Positions 8,970-26,000 are shown, numbered from the stretch's first letter. The stretch is 64,000 bases of DNA from Nematostella vectensis (GCF_932526225.1 NC_064046.1:7923219-7987218), one strand, 5' to 3'. A program made the numbers and translations. The notes: generated by a model not told the origin, from the sequence alone.

Positions 8970-11900
8970 ATGTGATGATGGAGTCGGTATAATGATGTGA
9001 TGATGGAGTTGGTGTAATGATGTGACGATGGAGTCGGTATAATGATGTGATGATGGAGTCGGTATAATGATGTGACGATGGAGTCGGTATAATGATGTGA
9101 TGATGGAGTCGGTATAATGATGTGATGATGGAGTTGGTATAATGATGTGACGATGGAGTCGGTATAATGATGTGATAATGGAGTCGGTATAATGATGTGA
9201 TGATGGAGTCGGTATAATAATGTGACGATGGAGTTGGTATAATAATGTGATGATGGAGTCGGTATAATGATGTGGCGATGGAGTTGGTAAAATAATGTGA
9301 CAATGGAGTTGGTAAATGATGTGATAATGGAGTTGGTATAATGGTGTGACGATGGAGTTGGTATAATGATGTGACAATGGAGTCGGTATAATTATGTGAC
9401 GATGGAGTCGGTATAATGATGTGATGATGGAGTTGGTATAATGATGTGATAATGGAGTTGGTAAATGATGTGATAATGGAGTCGGTATAATGGTGTGATG
9501 ATGGAGTCGGTATAATGATGTGACGATAGAGTTGGTATAATGATGTGACGATGGAGTCGGTATAATGATGTGATGATGGAGTCGGTATAATGATGTGACG
9601 ATGGAGTCGGTATAATGATGTGACGGTGGAGTTGGTATAATGATGTGACGATGGAGTCGGCATAATGATGTGATGATGGAGTTGGTATAATGATGTGATG
9701 ATGGAGTCGGTATAATGATGTGATGATGGAGTCGGTATAATGATGTGACGATGGAGTCGGTATAATGATGTGACGATGGAGTCGGTATAATGATGTGACG
9801 ATGGAGTCGGTATAATTATGTGATCATGGGGTTGGTATAATGATGTGATGATGGACTTGGTATAATGATGTGATGATGGAGTCGGTATAATGATGTGATG
9901 ATGGAGTTGGTGTAATGATGTGATGATGGAGTTGGTGTAATGATGTGACGATGGAGTCGGTATAATGATGTGATGATGAAGTCGGCATAATAATGTGATG
10001 ATGGACTTGGTATAATGATGTGACGATGGAGTTGGTATAATGATGTGACGATGGAGTCGGCATAATAATGTGATGATGGAGTTGGTATAATGATGTGATG
10101 ATGGAGTCGGTATAATGATGTGATGATGGAGTTGGTGTTATGATGTGATGATGGAGTTGGTGTAATGATGTGACGATGGAGTCGGTATAATGATGTGATG
10201 ATTGAGTTGGTATAATGATGTGATGATGGAGTCGGTATAATGATGTGACGACGGAGTTGGTACAACGATGTGACGATGGAGTCGGCATAATGATGTGATG
10301 ATGGACTTGGTATAATGATGTGACGATGGAGTTGGTATAATTATGTGATCATGGAGTTGGTATAATGATGTGACGATGGAGTCGGCATAATGATGTGACG
10401 ATGGAGTTGGTATAATGATGTGGATGATGGAGTCGGTATAATGATGTGACAATGGAGTCGGCATAATGATGTGACGATGGAGTTGGTATAATGATGTGAT
10501 GATGGAGTCGGTATAATGATGTGATGATGGACTTGGTATAATGATGTGACGATGGAGTTGGTATAATTATGTGATGATGGAGTCGGTATAATGATGTGAT
10601 GATGGAGTTGGTGTAATAATGTGACGATGGAGTCGGTATAATGATGTGATGATGGAGTCGGTATAATGATGTGACGATGGAGTCGGTATAATGATGTGAT
10701 GATGGACTTGGTATAATAATGTGATGATGGAGTTGGTATAATGATGTGACGATGGAGTCGGTATAATGATGTGATAATGGAGTCGGTATAATGATGTGAT
10801 GATGGAGTCGGTATAATAATGTGACGATGGAGTTGGTATAATAATGTGATGATGGAGTCGGTATAATGATGTGGCGATGGAGTTGGTAAAATGATGTGAC
10901 AATGGAGTTGGTAAATGATGTGATAATGGAGTTGGTATAATGGTGTGACGATGGAGTTGGTATAATGATGTGACAATGGAGTCGGTATAATTATGTGACG
11001 ATGGAGTCGGTATAATGATGTGATGATGGAGTTGGTATAATGATGTGATAATGGAGTTGGTAAATGATGTGATAATGGAGTCGGTATAATGGTGTGATGA
11101 TGGAGTCGGTATAATGATGTGACGATAGAGTTGGTATAATGATGTGACGATGGAGTCGGTATAATGATGTGATGATGGAGTCGGTATAATGATGTGACGA
11201 TGGAGTCGGTATAATGATGTGACGGTGGAGTTGGTATAATGATGTGACGATGGAGTCGGCATAATGATGTGATGATGGAGTTGGTATAATGATGTGATGA
11301 TGGAGTCGGTATAATGATGTGATGATGGAGTCGGTATAATGATGTGACGATGGAGTCGGTATAATGATGTGACGATGGAGTCGGTATAATGATGTGACGA
11401 TGGAGTCGGTATAATTATGTGATCATGGGGTTGGTATAATGATGTGATGATGGACTTGGTATAATGATGTGATGATGGAGTCGGTATAATGATGTGATGA
11501 TGGAGTTGGTGTAATGATGTGATGATGGAGTTGGTGTAATGATGTGACGATGGAGTCGGTATAATGATGTGATGATGGAGTCGGCATAATAATGTGATGA
11601 TGGACTTGGTATAATGATGTGACGATGGAGTTGGTATAATGATGTGACGATGGAGTCGGCATAATAATGTGATGATGGAGTTGGTATAATGATGTGATGA
11701 TGGAGTCGGTATAATGATGTGATGATGGAGTTGGTGTTATGATGTGATGATGGAGTTGGTGTAATGATGTGACGATGGAGTCGGTATAATGATGTGATGA
11801 TTGAGTTGGTATAATGATGTGATGATGGAGTCGGTATAATGATGTGACGACGGAGTTGGTACAACGATGTGACGATGGAGTCGGCATAATGATGTGATGA

Positions 11901-12300
11901 TGGACTTGGTATAATGATGTGACGATGGAGTTGGTATAATTATGTGATCATGGAGTTGGTATAATGATGTGACGATGGAGTCGGCATAATGATGTGACGA
12001 TGGAGTTGGTATAATGATGTGGATGATGGAGTCGGTATAATGATGTGACAATGGAGTCGGCATAATGATGTGACGATGGAGTTGGTATAATGATGTGATG
12101 ATGGAGTCGGTATAATGATGTGATGATGGACTTGGTATAATGATGTGACGATGGAGTTGGTATAATTATGTGATGATGGAGTCGGTATAATGATGTGATG
12201 ATGGAGTTGGTGTAATAATGTGACGATGGAGTCGGTATAATGATGTGATGATGGAGTCGGTATAATGATGTGACGATGGAGTCGGTATAATGATGTGATG
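8970..12300. repeat. Higher-order block of 1599 bp, two tandem copies
   Basis: Distinctive variant units repeat with an exact spacing of 1599 bp. Examples are the GACGACGGAG unit at about 10250 and 11850, the ATCATGGGGTTGG variant near 9830 and 11430, and the GTGACGGTGG variant near 9620 and 11220. The array therefore grew by duplicating blocks of about 64 units. Boundaries are approximate. Confidence 0.75.
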
Positions 12301-15300
12301 ATGGACTTGGTATAATAATGTGATGATGGATTCGGTATAATGATGTGATGATGGAGTTGGTGTAATGATGTGATGATGGAGTTGGTGTAATGATGTGACG
12401 ATGGAGTCGGTATAATGATGTGATGATGGAGTCGGCATAATAATGTGATGATGGAGTTGGCATAATGATGTGACGATGGAATTGGTATAATAATGTGATG
12501 ATGGAGTCGGTATAATGATGTGATGATGGAGTCGGTATAATGATGTGACGATGGAGTCGGTATAATAATGTGACGATGGAGTTGGTATAATAATGTGATG
12601 ATGGAGTCGGTATAATGATGTGACAATGGAGTCGGCATAATGATGTGACGATGGAGTTGGTATAATGATGTGATGATGGAGTCGGTATAATGATGTGATG
12701 ATGTAGTCGGCATAATGATGTGACGATGGAGTCGGTATAATGATGTGACGATGGAGTCGGTATAATGATGTGATGATGGAGTCGGTATAATGATGTGATG
12801 ATGGAGTTGGTGTAATAATGTGACGATGGAGTCGGTATAATGATGTGATGATGGAGTCGGTATAATGATGTGACGATGGAGTCGGTATAATGATGTGATG
12901 ATGGACTTGGTATAATAATGTGATGATGGAGTCGGTATAATGATGTGATGATGGAGTTGGTGTAATGATGTGATGATGGAGTTGGTGTAATGATGTGACG
13001 ATGGAGTCGGTATAATGATGTGATGATGGAGTCGGCATAATAATGTGATGATGGAGTTGGCATAATGATGTGACGATGGAGTTGGTATAATAATGTGAGG
13101 ATGGAGTCGGTATAATGATGTGATGATGGAGTCGGTATAATGATGTGACGATGGAGTCGGTATAATAATGTGACGATGGAGTTGGTATAATAATGTGATG
13201 ATGGAGTCGGTATAATGATGTGACAATGGAGTCGGCATAATGATGTGACGATGGAGTTGGTATAATGATGTGATGATGGAGTCGGTATAATGATGTGACG
13301 ATGGAGTCGGTATAATGATGTGACAATGGAGTTGGTAAATGATGTGATAATGGAGTTGGTATAATGATGTGACGATGGACTTGGTATAATGATGTGATGA
13401 TGGAGTCGGTATAATGATGTGACAATGGAGTTGGTGAATGATGTGATAATGGAGTTGGTATAATGGTGTGACGATGGAGTTGGTATAATGATGTGATGAT
13501 GGAGTCGGCATAATAATGTGATGATGGAGTTGGCATAATGATGTGACGATGGAGTTGGTATAATAATGTGAGGATGGAGTCGGTATAATGATGTGATGAT
13601 GGAGTCGGTATAATGATGTGACGATGGAGTCGGTATAATAATGTGACGATGGAGTTGGTATAATAATGTGATGATGGAGTCGGTATAATGATGTGACAAT
13701 GGAGTCGGCATAATGATGTGACGATGGAGTTGGTATAATGATGTGATGATGGAGTCGGTATAATGATGTGACGATGGAGTCGGTATAATGATATGACAAT
13801 GGAGTTGGTAAATGATGTGATAATGGAGTTGGTATAATGATGTGACGATGGACTTGGTATAATGATGTGATGATGGAGTCGGTATAATGATGTGACAATG
13901 GAGTTGGTGAATGATGTGATAATGGAGTTGGTATAATGGTGTGACGATGGAGTTGGTATAATAATGTGATGATGGAGTCGGTATAATGATGTGGCGATGG
14001 AGTCGGTATAATGATGTGACGATGGAGTCGGTATAATTATGTGATCATGGAGTTGGTATAATGATGTGATGATGGAGTTGGCATAATGATGTGATGATGG
14101 AGTTGGTATAATGATGTGACAATGGAGTTGGTAAATGATGTGATAATGGAGTTGGTATAATGTGGAGACGATGGAGTTGGTATAATGATGTGATGATGGA
14201 GTCGGTATAATTATGTGATCATGGAGTTGGTATAATGATGTCATGATGGAGTTGGTAAATGATGTGACAATGGAGTTGGTAAATGATGTGATAATGGAGT
14301 TGGTATAATGGTGTGACGATGGAGTTGGTATAATGATGTGATGATGGAGTCGGTATAATTATGTGATCATGGAGTTGGTATAATGATGTGATCATGGAGT
14401 TGGTATAATGATGTGACAATGGAGTTGGTAAATGATGTGATAATGGAGTTGGTATAATAGTGTGACGATGGAGTTGGTATAATGATGTGATGATGGAGTC
14501 GGTATAATTATGTGATCATGGAGTTGATATAATGATGTGATCATGGAGTTGGTATAATGATGTGACAATGGAGTTGGTAAATGATGTGATAATGGAGTTG
14601 GTATAATGGTGTGACGATGGAGTTGGTATAATGATGTGACGATGGAGTCGGTATAATTATGTGATCATGGAGTTGGTATAATGATGTGATGATGGAGTTG
14701 GCATAATGATGTGATGATGGAGTTGGTGTAATGATTTGACAATGGAGTTGGTAAATGATGTGATAATGGAGTTGGTATAATGGTGTGACGATGGAGTCGG
14801 TATAATGATGTAACGATGGAGTCGGTATAATGATGTGACGATGGAGTCGGTATAATGATGTGACGATGGAGTTGGTATAATGATGTGACGATGGAGTTGG
14901 TATAATGATGTGATGATGGAGTCGGTATAATGATGTGATGATGGAGTCGGTATAATGATGTGACGATGGAGTCGGTATAATGATGTGACGATGGAGTCGG
15001 TATAATGATGTGACGATGGAGTCGGTATAATGATGTGACGATGGAGTCGGTATAATGATGTGACGATGGAGTTGGTATAATGATGTGACAATGGAGTTGG
15101 TAAATGATGTGATAATGGAGTTGGTATAATAGTGTGACGATGGAGTTGGTATAATGATGTGACAATGGAGTCGGTATAATTATGTGACGATGGAGTCGGT
15201 ATAATGATGTGAGATGGAGTTGGTATAATGATGTGATAATGGAGTTGGTAAATGATGTGATAATGGAGTCAGTATAATGGTGTGATGATGGAGTCGGTAT

Positions 15301-15499
15301 AATGATGTGACGATAAAGTTGGTATAATGATGTGACAATGGAGTCGGTATAATGATGTGACGATGGAGTTGGTATAATGATGTGATGATGGAGTCGGTAT
15401 AATGATGTGACGATGGAGTCGGTATAATGATGTGACGATGGAGTCGGTATAATGATGTGACGATGGAGTTGGTATAATGATGTGACGATGGAGTCGGCA

Positions 15500-18400
15500 T
15501 AATGATGTGATGATGGAGTTGGTATAATGATGTGATGATGGAGTCGGTATAATGATGTGATGATGGAGTCGGTATAATAATGTAATGATGGAGTCGGTAT
15601 AATGATGTGATGATGGAGTCGGTATAATGATGTGACGATGGAGTCGGTATAATGATGTGACGATGGAGTCGGTATAATGATGTGACGATGGAGTCGGTAT
15701 AATAATGTGACGATGGAGTTGGTATAATGATGTGACAATGGAGTTGGTAAATGATGTGATAATGGAGTTGGTATAATGATGTGATGATGGAGTTGGTATA
15801 ATGATGTGATAATGGAGTTGGTAAATGATGTGATAATGGAGTCGGTATAATGGTGTGATGATGGAGTCGGTATAATGATGTGACGATAGAGTTGGTATAA
15901 TGATGTGACGATGGAGTCGGTATAATGATGTGATGATGGAGTTGGTATAATGATGTGACGATGGAGTCGGTATAATGATGTGATGATGGAGTCGGTATAA
16001 TGATGTGATGATGGAGTCGGTATAATGATGTGACGATGGAGTTGGTATAATGATGTGATGATGGAGTCGGTATAATTATGTGATCATGGAGTCAGTATAA
16101 TAATGTGATAATGGAGTCGGTATAATGATGTGATGATGGAGTCGGTATAATTATGTGATCATGGAGTTGGTATAATGATGTGATGATGGAGTCGGTATAA
16201 TGATGTGACAATGGAGTTGGTATAATGATGTGATGATGGAGTCGGTATAATTAGGTGATGATGGAGTCGGTATAATGATGTGATGATGGACTTGGTATAA
16301 TGATGTGATGATGGACTTGGTATAATGATGTGATGATGGAGTCGGTATAATGATGTGATGATGGAGTTGGTGTAATGATGTGATCATGGAGTTGGTGTAA
16401 TGATGTGACGATGGAGTCGGTATAATGATGTGATGATGGAGTCGGTATAATGATGTGATGATGGAGTCGGTATAATGATGTGATGATGGAGTTGGTGTAA
16501 TGATGTGATGATGGAGTTGGTGTAATGATGTGACGATGGAGTCGGTATAATGATGTGATGATTGAGTTGGTATAATGATGTGATGATGGAGTCGCTATAA
16601 TGATGTGACGATGGAGTTGGTACAACGATGTGACGATGGAGTCGGTATAATGATGTGATGATGGACTTGGTATAATGATGTGATGATGGACTTGGTATAA
16701 TGATGTGATGATGGAGTCGGTATAATGATGTGATGATGGAGTTGGTGTAATGATGTGATGATGGAGTTGGTGTAATGATGTGACGATGGAGTCGGTATAA
16801 TGATGTGATGATGGAGTCGGTATAATGATGTGACGATGGAGTCGGTATAATGATGTGATGATGGAGTTTGTATAATGATGTGACGATGGAGTTGGTATAA
16901 TGATGTGATGATGGAGTCGGTATAATGATGTGACGATGGAGTCGGTATAATGATGTGACGATGGAGTCGGTATAATGATGTGACGATGGAGTTGGTATAA
17001 TGATGTGACGATGGAGTCGGCATAATGATGTGATGATGGAGTTGGTATAATGATGTGATGATGGAGTCGGTATAATGATGTGATGATGGAGTCGGTATAA
17101 TAATGTAATGATGGAGTCGGTATAATGATGTGATGATGGAGTCGGTATAATGATGTGACGATGGAGTCGGTATAATGATGTGACGATGGAGTCGGTATAA
17201 TGATGTGACGATGGAGTCGGTATAATGATGTGACGATGGAGTTGGTATAATGATGTGACAATGGAGTTGGTAAATGATGTGATAATGGAGTTGGTATAAT
17301 GATGTGATGATGGAGTTGGTATAATGATGTGATAATGGAGTTGGTAAATGATGTGATAATGGAGTCGGTATAATGGTGTGATGATGGAGTCGGTATAATG
17401 ATGTGACGATAGAGTTGGTATAATGATGTGACGATGGAGTCGGTATAATGATGTGATGATGGAGTTGGTATAATGATGTGACGATGGAGTCGGTATAATG
17501 ATGTGATGATGGAGTCGGTATAATGATGTGATGATGGAGTCGGTATAATGATGTGACGATGGAGTTGGTATAATGATGTGATGATGGAGTCGGTATAATT
17601 ATGTGATCATGGAGTCAGTATAATAATGGGATAATGGAGTCGGTATAATGATGTGATGATGGAGTCGGTATAATTATGTGATCATGGAGTTGGTATAATG
17701 ATGTGATGATGGAGTCGGTATAATGATGTGACAATGGAGTTGGTATAATGATGTGATGATGGAGTCGGTATAATTAGGTGATGATGGAGTCGGTATAATG
17801 ATGTGATGATGGACTTGGTATAATGATGTGATGATGGACTTGGTATAATGATGTGATGATGGAGTCGGTATAATGATGTGATGATGGAGTTGGTGTAATG
17901 ATGTGATAATGGAGTTGGTGTAATGATGTGACGATGGAGTCGGTATAATGATGTGATGATAAAGTCGGTATAATGATGTGATGATGGAGTCGGTATAATG
18001 ATGTGATGATGGAGTTGGTGTAATGATGTGATGATGGAGTTGGTGTAATGATGTGACGATGGAGTCGGTATAATGATGTGATGATTGAGTTGGTATAATG
18101 ATGTGATGATGGAGTCGCTATAATGATGTGACGATGGAGTTGGTACAACGATGTGACGATGGAGTCGGTATAATGATGTGATGATGGACTTGGTATAATG
18201 ATGTGATGATGGACTTGGTATAATGATGTGATGATGGAGTCGGTATAATGATGTGATGATGGAGTTGGTGTAATGATGTGATGATGGAGTTGGTGTAATG
18301 ATGTGACGATGGAGTCGGTATAATGATGTGATGATGGAGTCGGTATAATGATGTGACGATGGAGTCGGTATAATGATGTGATGATGGAGTCGGTATAATG

Positions 18401-20060
18401 ATGTGACGATGGAGTCGGTATAATGATGTGACGATGGAGTCGGTATAATGATGTGACGATGGAGTCGGTATAATGATGTGACGATGGAGTCGGTATAATG
18501 ATGTGACGATGGAGTTGGTATAATGATGTGACGATGGAGTCGGCATAATAATGTGATGATGGAGTTGGTATAATGATGTGATGATGGAGTCGGTATAATG
18601 ATGTGATGATGGAGTCGGTATAATAATGTAATGATGGAGTCGGTATAATGATGTGATGATGGAGTCGGTATAATGATGTGACGATGGAGTCGGTATAATG
18701 ATGTGACGATGGAGTCGGTATAATGATGTGACGATGGAGTCGGTATAATGATGTGACGATGGAGTTGGTATAATGATGTGACAATGGAGTTGGTAAATGA
18801 TGTGATAATGGAGTTGGTATAATGATGTGATGATGGAGTTGGTATAATGATGTGATAATGGAGTTGGTAAATGATGTGATAATGGAGTCGGTATAATGGT
18901 GTGATGATGGAGTCGGTATAATGATGTGACGATAGAGTTGGTATAATGATGTGACGATGGAGTTGGTATAATGATGTGATGATGGAGTTGGTATAATGAT
19001 GTGACGATGGAGTCGGTATAATGATGTGATGATGGAGTCGGTATAATGATGTGATGATGGAGTCGGTATAATGATGTGACGATGGAGTCGGTATAATGAT
19101 GTGATGATGGAGTCGGTATAATTATGTGATCATGGAGTCAGTATAATAATGTGATAATGGAGTCGGTATAATGATGTGATGATGGAGTCGGTATAATTAT
19201 GTGATCATGGAGTTGGTATAATGATGTGATGATGGAGTCGGTATAATGATGTGACAATGGAGTTGGTATAATGATGTGATGATGGAGTCGGTATAATTAT
19301 GTGATGATGGAGTCGGTATAATGATGTGATGATGGACTTGGTATAATGATGTGATGATGGACTTGGTATAATGATGTGATGATGGAGTCGGTATAATGAT
19401 GTGATGATGGAGTTGGTGTAATGATGTGATAATGGAGTTGGTGTAATGATGTGACGATGGAGTCGGTATAATGATGTGATGATGGAGTCGGTATAATGAT
19501 GTGATGATGGAGTCGGTATAATGATGTGATGATGGAGTTGGTGTAATGATGTGATGATGGAGTTGGTGTAATGATGTGACGATGGAGTCGGTATAATGAT
19601 GTGATGATTGAGTTGGTATAATGATGTGATGATGGAGTCGCTATAATGATGTGACGATGGAGTTGGTACAACGATGTGACGATGGAGTCGGTATAATGAT
19701 GTGATGATGGACTTGGTATAATGATGTGATGATGGACTTGGTATAATGATGTGATGATGGAGTCGGTATAATGATGTGATGATGGAGTTGGTGTAATGAT
19801 GTGATGATGGAGTTGGTGTAATGATGTGACGATGGAGTCGGTATAATGATGTGATGATGGAGTCGGTATAATGATGTGATGATGGAGTCGGTATAATGAT
19901 GTGATGATGGAGTTGGTGTAATGATGTGATGATGGAGTCGGTATAATGATGTGATGATGGAGTCGGTATAATGATGTGATGATTGAGTTGGTATAATGAT
20001 GTGATGATGGAGTCGGTATAATGATGTGACGATGGAGTTGGTACAACGATGTGACGATGG
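15500..20060. repeat. Higher-order block of 1523 bp, three copies
   Basis: Variant-unit order repeats at 1523 bp. The same diagnostic units occur near 15738, 17261 and 18784, and near 16595, 18118 and 19641. The unit with GAGTCGCTATAATG is seen near 16590, 18115 and 19640. Boundaries are approximate. Confidence 0.75.
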
Positions 20061-23000
20061 AGTCGGCATAATGATGTGATGATGGACTTGGTATAATGAT
20101 GTGACGATGGAGTTGGTATAATTATGTGATCATGGAGTTGGTATAATGATGTGACGATGGAGTCGGCATAATGATGTGACGATGGAGTTGGTATAATGAT
20201 GTGGATGATGGAGTCGGTATAATGATGTGACAATGGAGTTGTCATAATGATGTGACGATGGAGTTGGTATAATGATGTGATGATGGAGTCGGTATAATGA
20301 TGTGATGATGGACTTGGTATAATGATGTGACGATGGAGTTGGTATAATTATGTGATCATGGAGTTGGTATAATGATGTGACGATGGAGTCGGTATAATGA
20401 TGTGATGATGTAGTCGGCATAATGATGTGACGATGGAGTCGGTATAATGATGTGACGATGGAGTCGGTATAATGATGTGATGATGGAGTCGGTATAATGA
20501 TGTGATGATGGAGTTGGTGTAATGATGTGATGATGGAGTCGGTATAATAATGTGACGATGGAGTTGGTATAATGATGTGATGATGGAGTTGGTATAATGA
20601 TGTGATGATGTAGTCGGCATAATGATGTGACGATGGAGTCGGTATAATGATGTGACGATGGAGTCGGTATAATGATGTGATGATGGAGTCGGTATAATGA
20701 TGTGATGATGGAGTCGGTATAATGATGTGATGATGGAGTTGGTGTAATGATGTGATAATGGAGTTGGTGTAATGATGTGACGATGGAGTCGGTATAACGA
20801 TGTGATGATGGAGTCGGTATAATGATGTGACGATGGAGTCGGTATAATGATGTGATGATGGAGTCGGTATAATGATGTGACGATGGATTTGGTATAATGA
20901 TGTGACGATGGACTTGGTATAATGATGTGACGATGGAGTTGGTATAATGATGTGACGATGGAGTTGGTATAATGATGTGATGATGGAGTTGGTATAATGA
21001 TGTGATGATGGAGTCGTTATAATAATTTGACGATGGAGTTGGTATAATGATGTGAAGATGGAGTCGGTATAATAATGTGACGATGGAGTTGGTATAATAA
21101 TGTGATGATGGAGTCGGTATAATGATGTGGCGATGGAGTTGGTATAATGATGTGATGATGGAGTTGGCATAATGATGTGACGATGGAGTTGGTATTATAA
21201 TGTGATGATGGAGTCGGTATAATGATGTGATGATGTAGTCGGCATAATGATGTGACGATGGAGTCGGTATAATGATGTGACGATGGAGTCGGTATAATGA
21301 TGTGACGATGGAGTCGGTATAATGATGTGACGATGGACTTGGTATAATGATGTGATGATGGAGTCGGTATAATGATGTGACAATGGAGTTGGTAAATGAT
21401 GTGATAATGGAGTTGGTATAATGGTGTTACGATGGAGTTGGTATAATGATGTGATGATGGAGTCGGTATAATGATGTGACGATGGAGTCGGTATAATGAT
21501 GTGACGATGGAGTCGGTATAATGATGTGACGATGGAGTTGGTATAATGATGTGACGATGAAGTCGGCATAATGATGTGACGATGGAGTTGGTATAATGAT
21601 GTGATGATGGAGTCGGTATAATGATGTGATGATGGAGTCGGTGTAATAATGTGATGATGGAGTCGGTATAATGATGTGACGATGGAGTCGGCATAATGAT
21701 GTGATGATGGAGTTGGTATAATGATGTGATGATGGAGTCGGTATAATGATGTGATGATGGAGTCGGTGTAATAATGTGATGATGGAGTCGGTATAATGAT
21801 GTGACGATGGAGTCGGCATAATGATGTGATGATGGAGTCGGTATAATAATGTAATGATGGTGTCGGTATAATGATGTGATAATTGAGTTGGTATAATGAT
21901 GTGATGATGGAGTCGGTATAATGATGTGACGATGGAGTTGGTACAACGATGTGACGATGGAGTCGGCATAATGATGTGATGATGGACTTGGTATAATGAT
22001 GTGACGATGGAGTTGGTATAATTATGTGATCATGGAGTTGGTATAATGATGTGACGATGGAGTCGGCATAATGATGTGACGATGGAGTTGGTATAATGAT
22101 GTGGATGATGGAGTCGGTATAATTATGTGATCATGGAGTCGGCATAATGATGTGACGATGGAGTTGGTATAATGATGTGATGATGGAGTCGGTATAATGA
22201 TGTGATGATGGACTTGGTATAATGATGTGACGATGGAGTTGGTATAATTATGTGATCATGGAGTTGGTATAATGATGTGACGATGGAGTCGGTATAATGA
22301 TGTGATGATGTAGTCGGCATAATGATGTGACGATGGAGTCGGTATAATGATGTGACGATGGAGTCGGTATAATGATGTGATGATGGAGTCGGTATAATGA
22401 TGTTATGATGGAGATGGTGTAATAATGTGACGATGGAGTCGGTATAATGATGTGATGATGGAGTCGGTATAATGATGTGACGATGGAGTCGGTATAATGA
22501 TGTGATGATGGACTTGGTATAATAATGTGATGATGGAGTCGGTAAATGATGTGATAATGGAGTCGGTATAATTATGTGATCATGGAGTTGGTATAATGAT
22601 GTGATGATGGAGTTGGTAAATGATGTGACAATGGAGTTGGTAAATGATGTGATAATGGAGTTGGTATAATGGTGTGACGATGGAGTTGGTATAATGATGT
22701 GACGATGGAGTCGGTATAATTATGTGATCATGGAGTTGGTATAATGATGTGATGATGGAGTTGGCATAATGATGTGATGATGGAGTTGGTATAATGATTT
22801 GACAATGGAGTTGGTAAATGATGTGATAATGGAGTTGGTATAATGGTGTGACGATGGAGTTGGTATAATGATGTGATGATGGAGTCGGTATAATGATGTG
22901 ATGATGGAGTCGGTATAATGATGTGACGATGGAGTCGGTATAATGATGTGACGATGGAGTCGGTATAATGATGTGACGATGGAGTCGGTATAATGATGTG

Positions 23001-26000
23001 ACGATGGAGTTGGTATAATGATGTGACAATGGAGTTGGTAAATGATGTGACAATGGAGTTGGTATAATGGTGTGACGATGGAGTTGGTATAATGATGTGA
23101 CAATGGAGTCGGTATAATTATGTGACGATGGAGTCGGTATAATGATGTGATGATGGAGTTGGTATAATGATGTGATAATGGAGTTGGTAAATGATGTGAT
23201 AATGGAGTCGGTATAATGGTGTGATGATGGAGTCGGTATAATGATGTGACGATAGAGTTGGTATAATGATGTGACGATGGAGTCGGTATAATGATGTGAT
23301 GATGGAGTTTGTATAATGATGTGACGATGGAGTTGGTATAATGATGTGATGATGGAGTCGGTATAATGATGTGACGATGGAGTCGGTATAATGATGTGAC
23401 GATGGAGTCGGTATAATGATGTGATGATTGAGTTGGTATAATGATGTGACGATGTAGTTGGCATAATGATGTGATGATGGAGTTGGTATAATGATGTGAT
23501 GATGGAGTCGGTATAATGATGTGATGATGGAGTCGGTATAATAATGTAATGATGGAGTCGGTATAATGATGTGATGATGGAGTCGGTATAATGATGTGAC
23601 GATGGAGTCGGTATAATGATGTGACGATGGAGTCGGTATAATGATGTGACGATGGAGTCGGTATAATGATGTGACGATGGAGTTGGTATAATGATGTGAC
23701 AATGGAGTTGGTAAATGATGTGATAATGGAGTTGGTATAATGATGTGATGATGGAGTTGGTATAATGATGTGATAATGGAGTTGGTAAATGATGTGATAA
23801 TGGAGTCGGTATAATGGTGTGATGATGGAGTCGGTATAATGATGTGACGATAGAGTTGGTATAATGATGTGACGATGGAGTCGGTATAATGATGTGATGA
23901 TGGAGTTGGTATAATGATGTGACGATGGAGTCGGTATAATGATGTGATGATGGAGTCGGTATAATGATGTGATGATGGAGTCGGTATAATGATGTGACGA
24001 TGGAGTTGGTATAATAATGTGATGATGGAGTCGGTATAATTATGTGATCATGGAGTCAGTATAATAATGTGATAATGGAGTCGGTATAATGATGTGATGA
24101 TGGAGTCGGTATAATTATGTGATCATGGAGTTGGTATAATGATGTGATGATGGAGTCGGTATAATGATGTGACAATGGAGTTGGTATAATGATGTGATGA
24201 TGGAGTCGGTATAATTATGTGATGATGGAGTCGGTATAATGATGTGATGATGGAGTCGGTATAATTATGTGATCATGGAGTTGGTATAATGATGTGATGA
24301 TGGAGTTGGTAAATGATGTGACAATGGAGTTGGTAAATGATGTGATAATGGAGTTGGTATAATGGTGTGACGATGGAGTTGGTATAATGATGTGACGATG
24401 GAGTCGGTATAATTATGTGATCATGGAGTTGGTATAATGATGTGATGATGGAGTTGGCATAATGATGTGATGATGGAGTTGGTATAATGATTTGACAATG
24501 GAGTTGGTAAATGATGTGATAATGGAGTTGGTATAATGGTGTGACGATGGAGTTGGTATAATGATGTGATGATGGAGTCGGTATAATGATGTGATGATGG
24601 AGTCGGTATAATGATGTGACGATGGAGTCGGTATAATGATGTGACGATGGAGTCGGTATAATGATGTGACGATGGAGTCGGTATAATGATGTGACGATGG
24701 AGTTGGTATAATGATGTGACAATGGAGTTGGTAAATGATGTGACAATGGAGTTGGTATAATGATGTGACAATGGAGTTGTTATAATGATGTGACGATGGA
24801 GTTGGTACAATGATGTGACAATGGAGTTGGTAAATGATGTGACAATGGAGTTGGTAAATGATGTGATAATGGAGTTGGTATAATGGTGTGACGATGGAGT
24901 TGGTATAATGATGTGACAATGGAGTTGGTAAATGATGTGACAATGGAGTTGGTAAATGATGTGATAATGGAGTTGGTATAATGGTGTGACGATGGAGTTG
25001 GTATAATGATGTGACAATGGAGTCGGTATAATTATGTGACGATGGAGTCGGTATAATTATGTGATCATGGAGTCAGTATAATAATGTGATAATGGAGTCG
25101 GTATAATGATGTGATGATGGAGTCGGTATAATTATGTGATCATGGAGTTGGTATAATGATGTGATGATGGAGTCGGTATAATGATGTGACAATGGAGTTG
25201 GTATAATGATGTGATGATGGAGTCGGTATAATTATGTGATGATGGAGTCGGTATAATGATGTGATGATGGACTTGGTATAATGATGTGATGATGGACTTG
25301 GTATAATGATGTGATGATGGAGTCGGTATAATGATGTGATGATGGAGTTGGTGTAATGATGTGATGATGGAGTTGGTGTAATGATGTGACGATGGAGTCG
25401 GTATAATGATGTGATGATGGAGTCGGTATAATGATGTGATGATGGAGTCGGTATAATGATGTGATGATGGAGTTGGTGTAATGATGTGATGATGGAGTTG
25501 GTGTAATGATGTGACGATGGAGTCGGTATAATGATGTGATGATTGAGTTGGTATAATGATGTGATGATGGAGTCGGTATAATGATGTGACGATGGAGTTG
25601 GTACAACGATGTGACGATGGAGTCGGTATAATGATGTGATGATGGACTTGGTATAATGATGTGATGATGGACTTGGTATAATGATGTGATGATGGAGTCG
25701 GTATAATGATGTGATGATGGAGTTGGTGTAATGATGTGATGATGGAGTTGGTGTAATGATGTGACGATGGAGTCGGTATAATGATGTGATGATGGAGTCG
25801 GTATAATGATGTGATGATGGAGTCGGTATAATGATGTGATGATGGAGTTGGTGTAATGATGTGATGATGGAGTTGGTGTAATGATGTGACGATGGAGTCG
25901 GTATAATGATGTGATGATTGAGTTGGTATAATGATGTGATGATGGAGTCGGTATAATGATGTGACGATGGAGTTGGTACAACGATGTGACGATGGAGTCG

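Noticed and set aside
11940-14244. Very long minus-strand open frames (up to 692 codons) with PTPSSHHYTDSI-type repeats
   Set aside because: They exist in all three frames at once and follow from a 25-bp unit without stops. There is no independent sign of translation.
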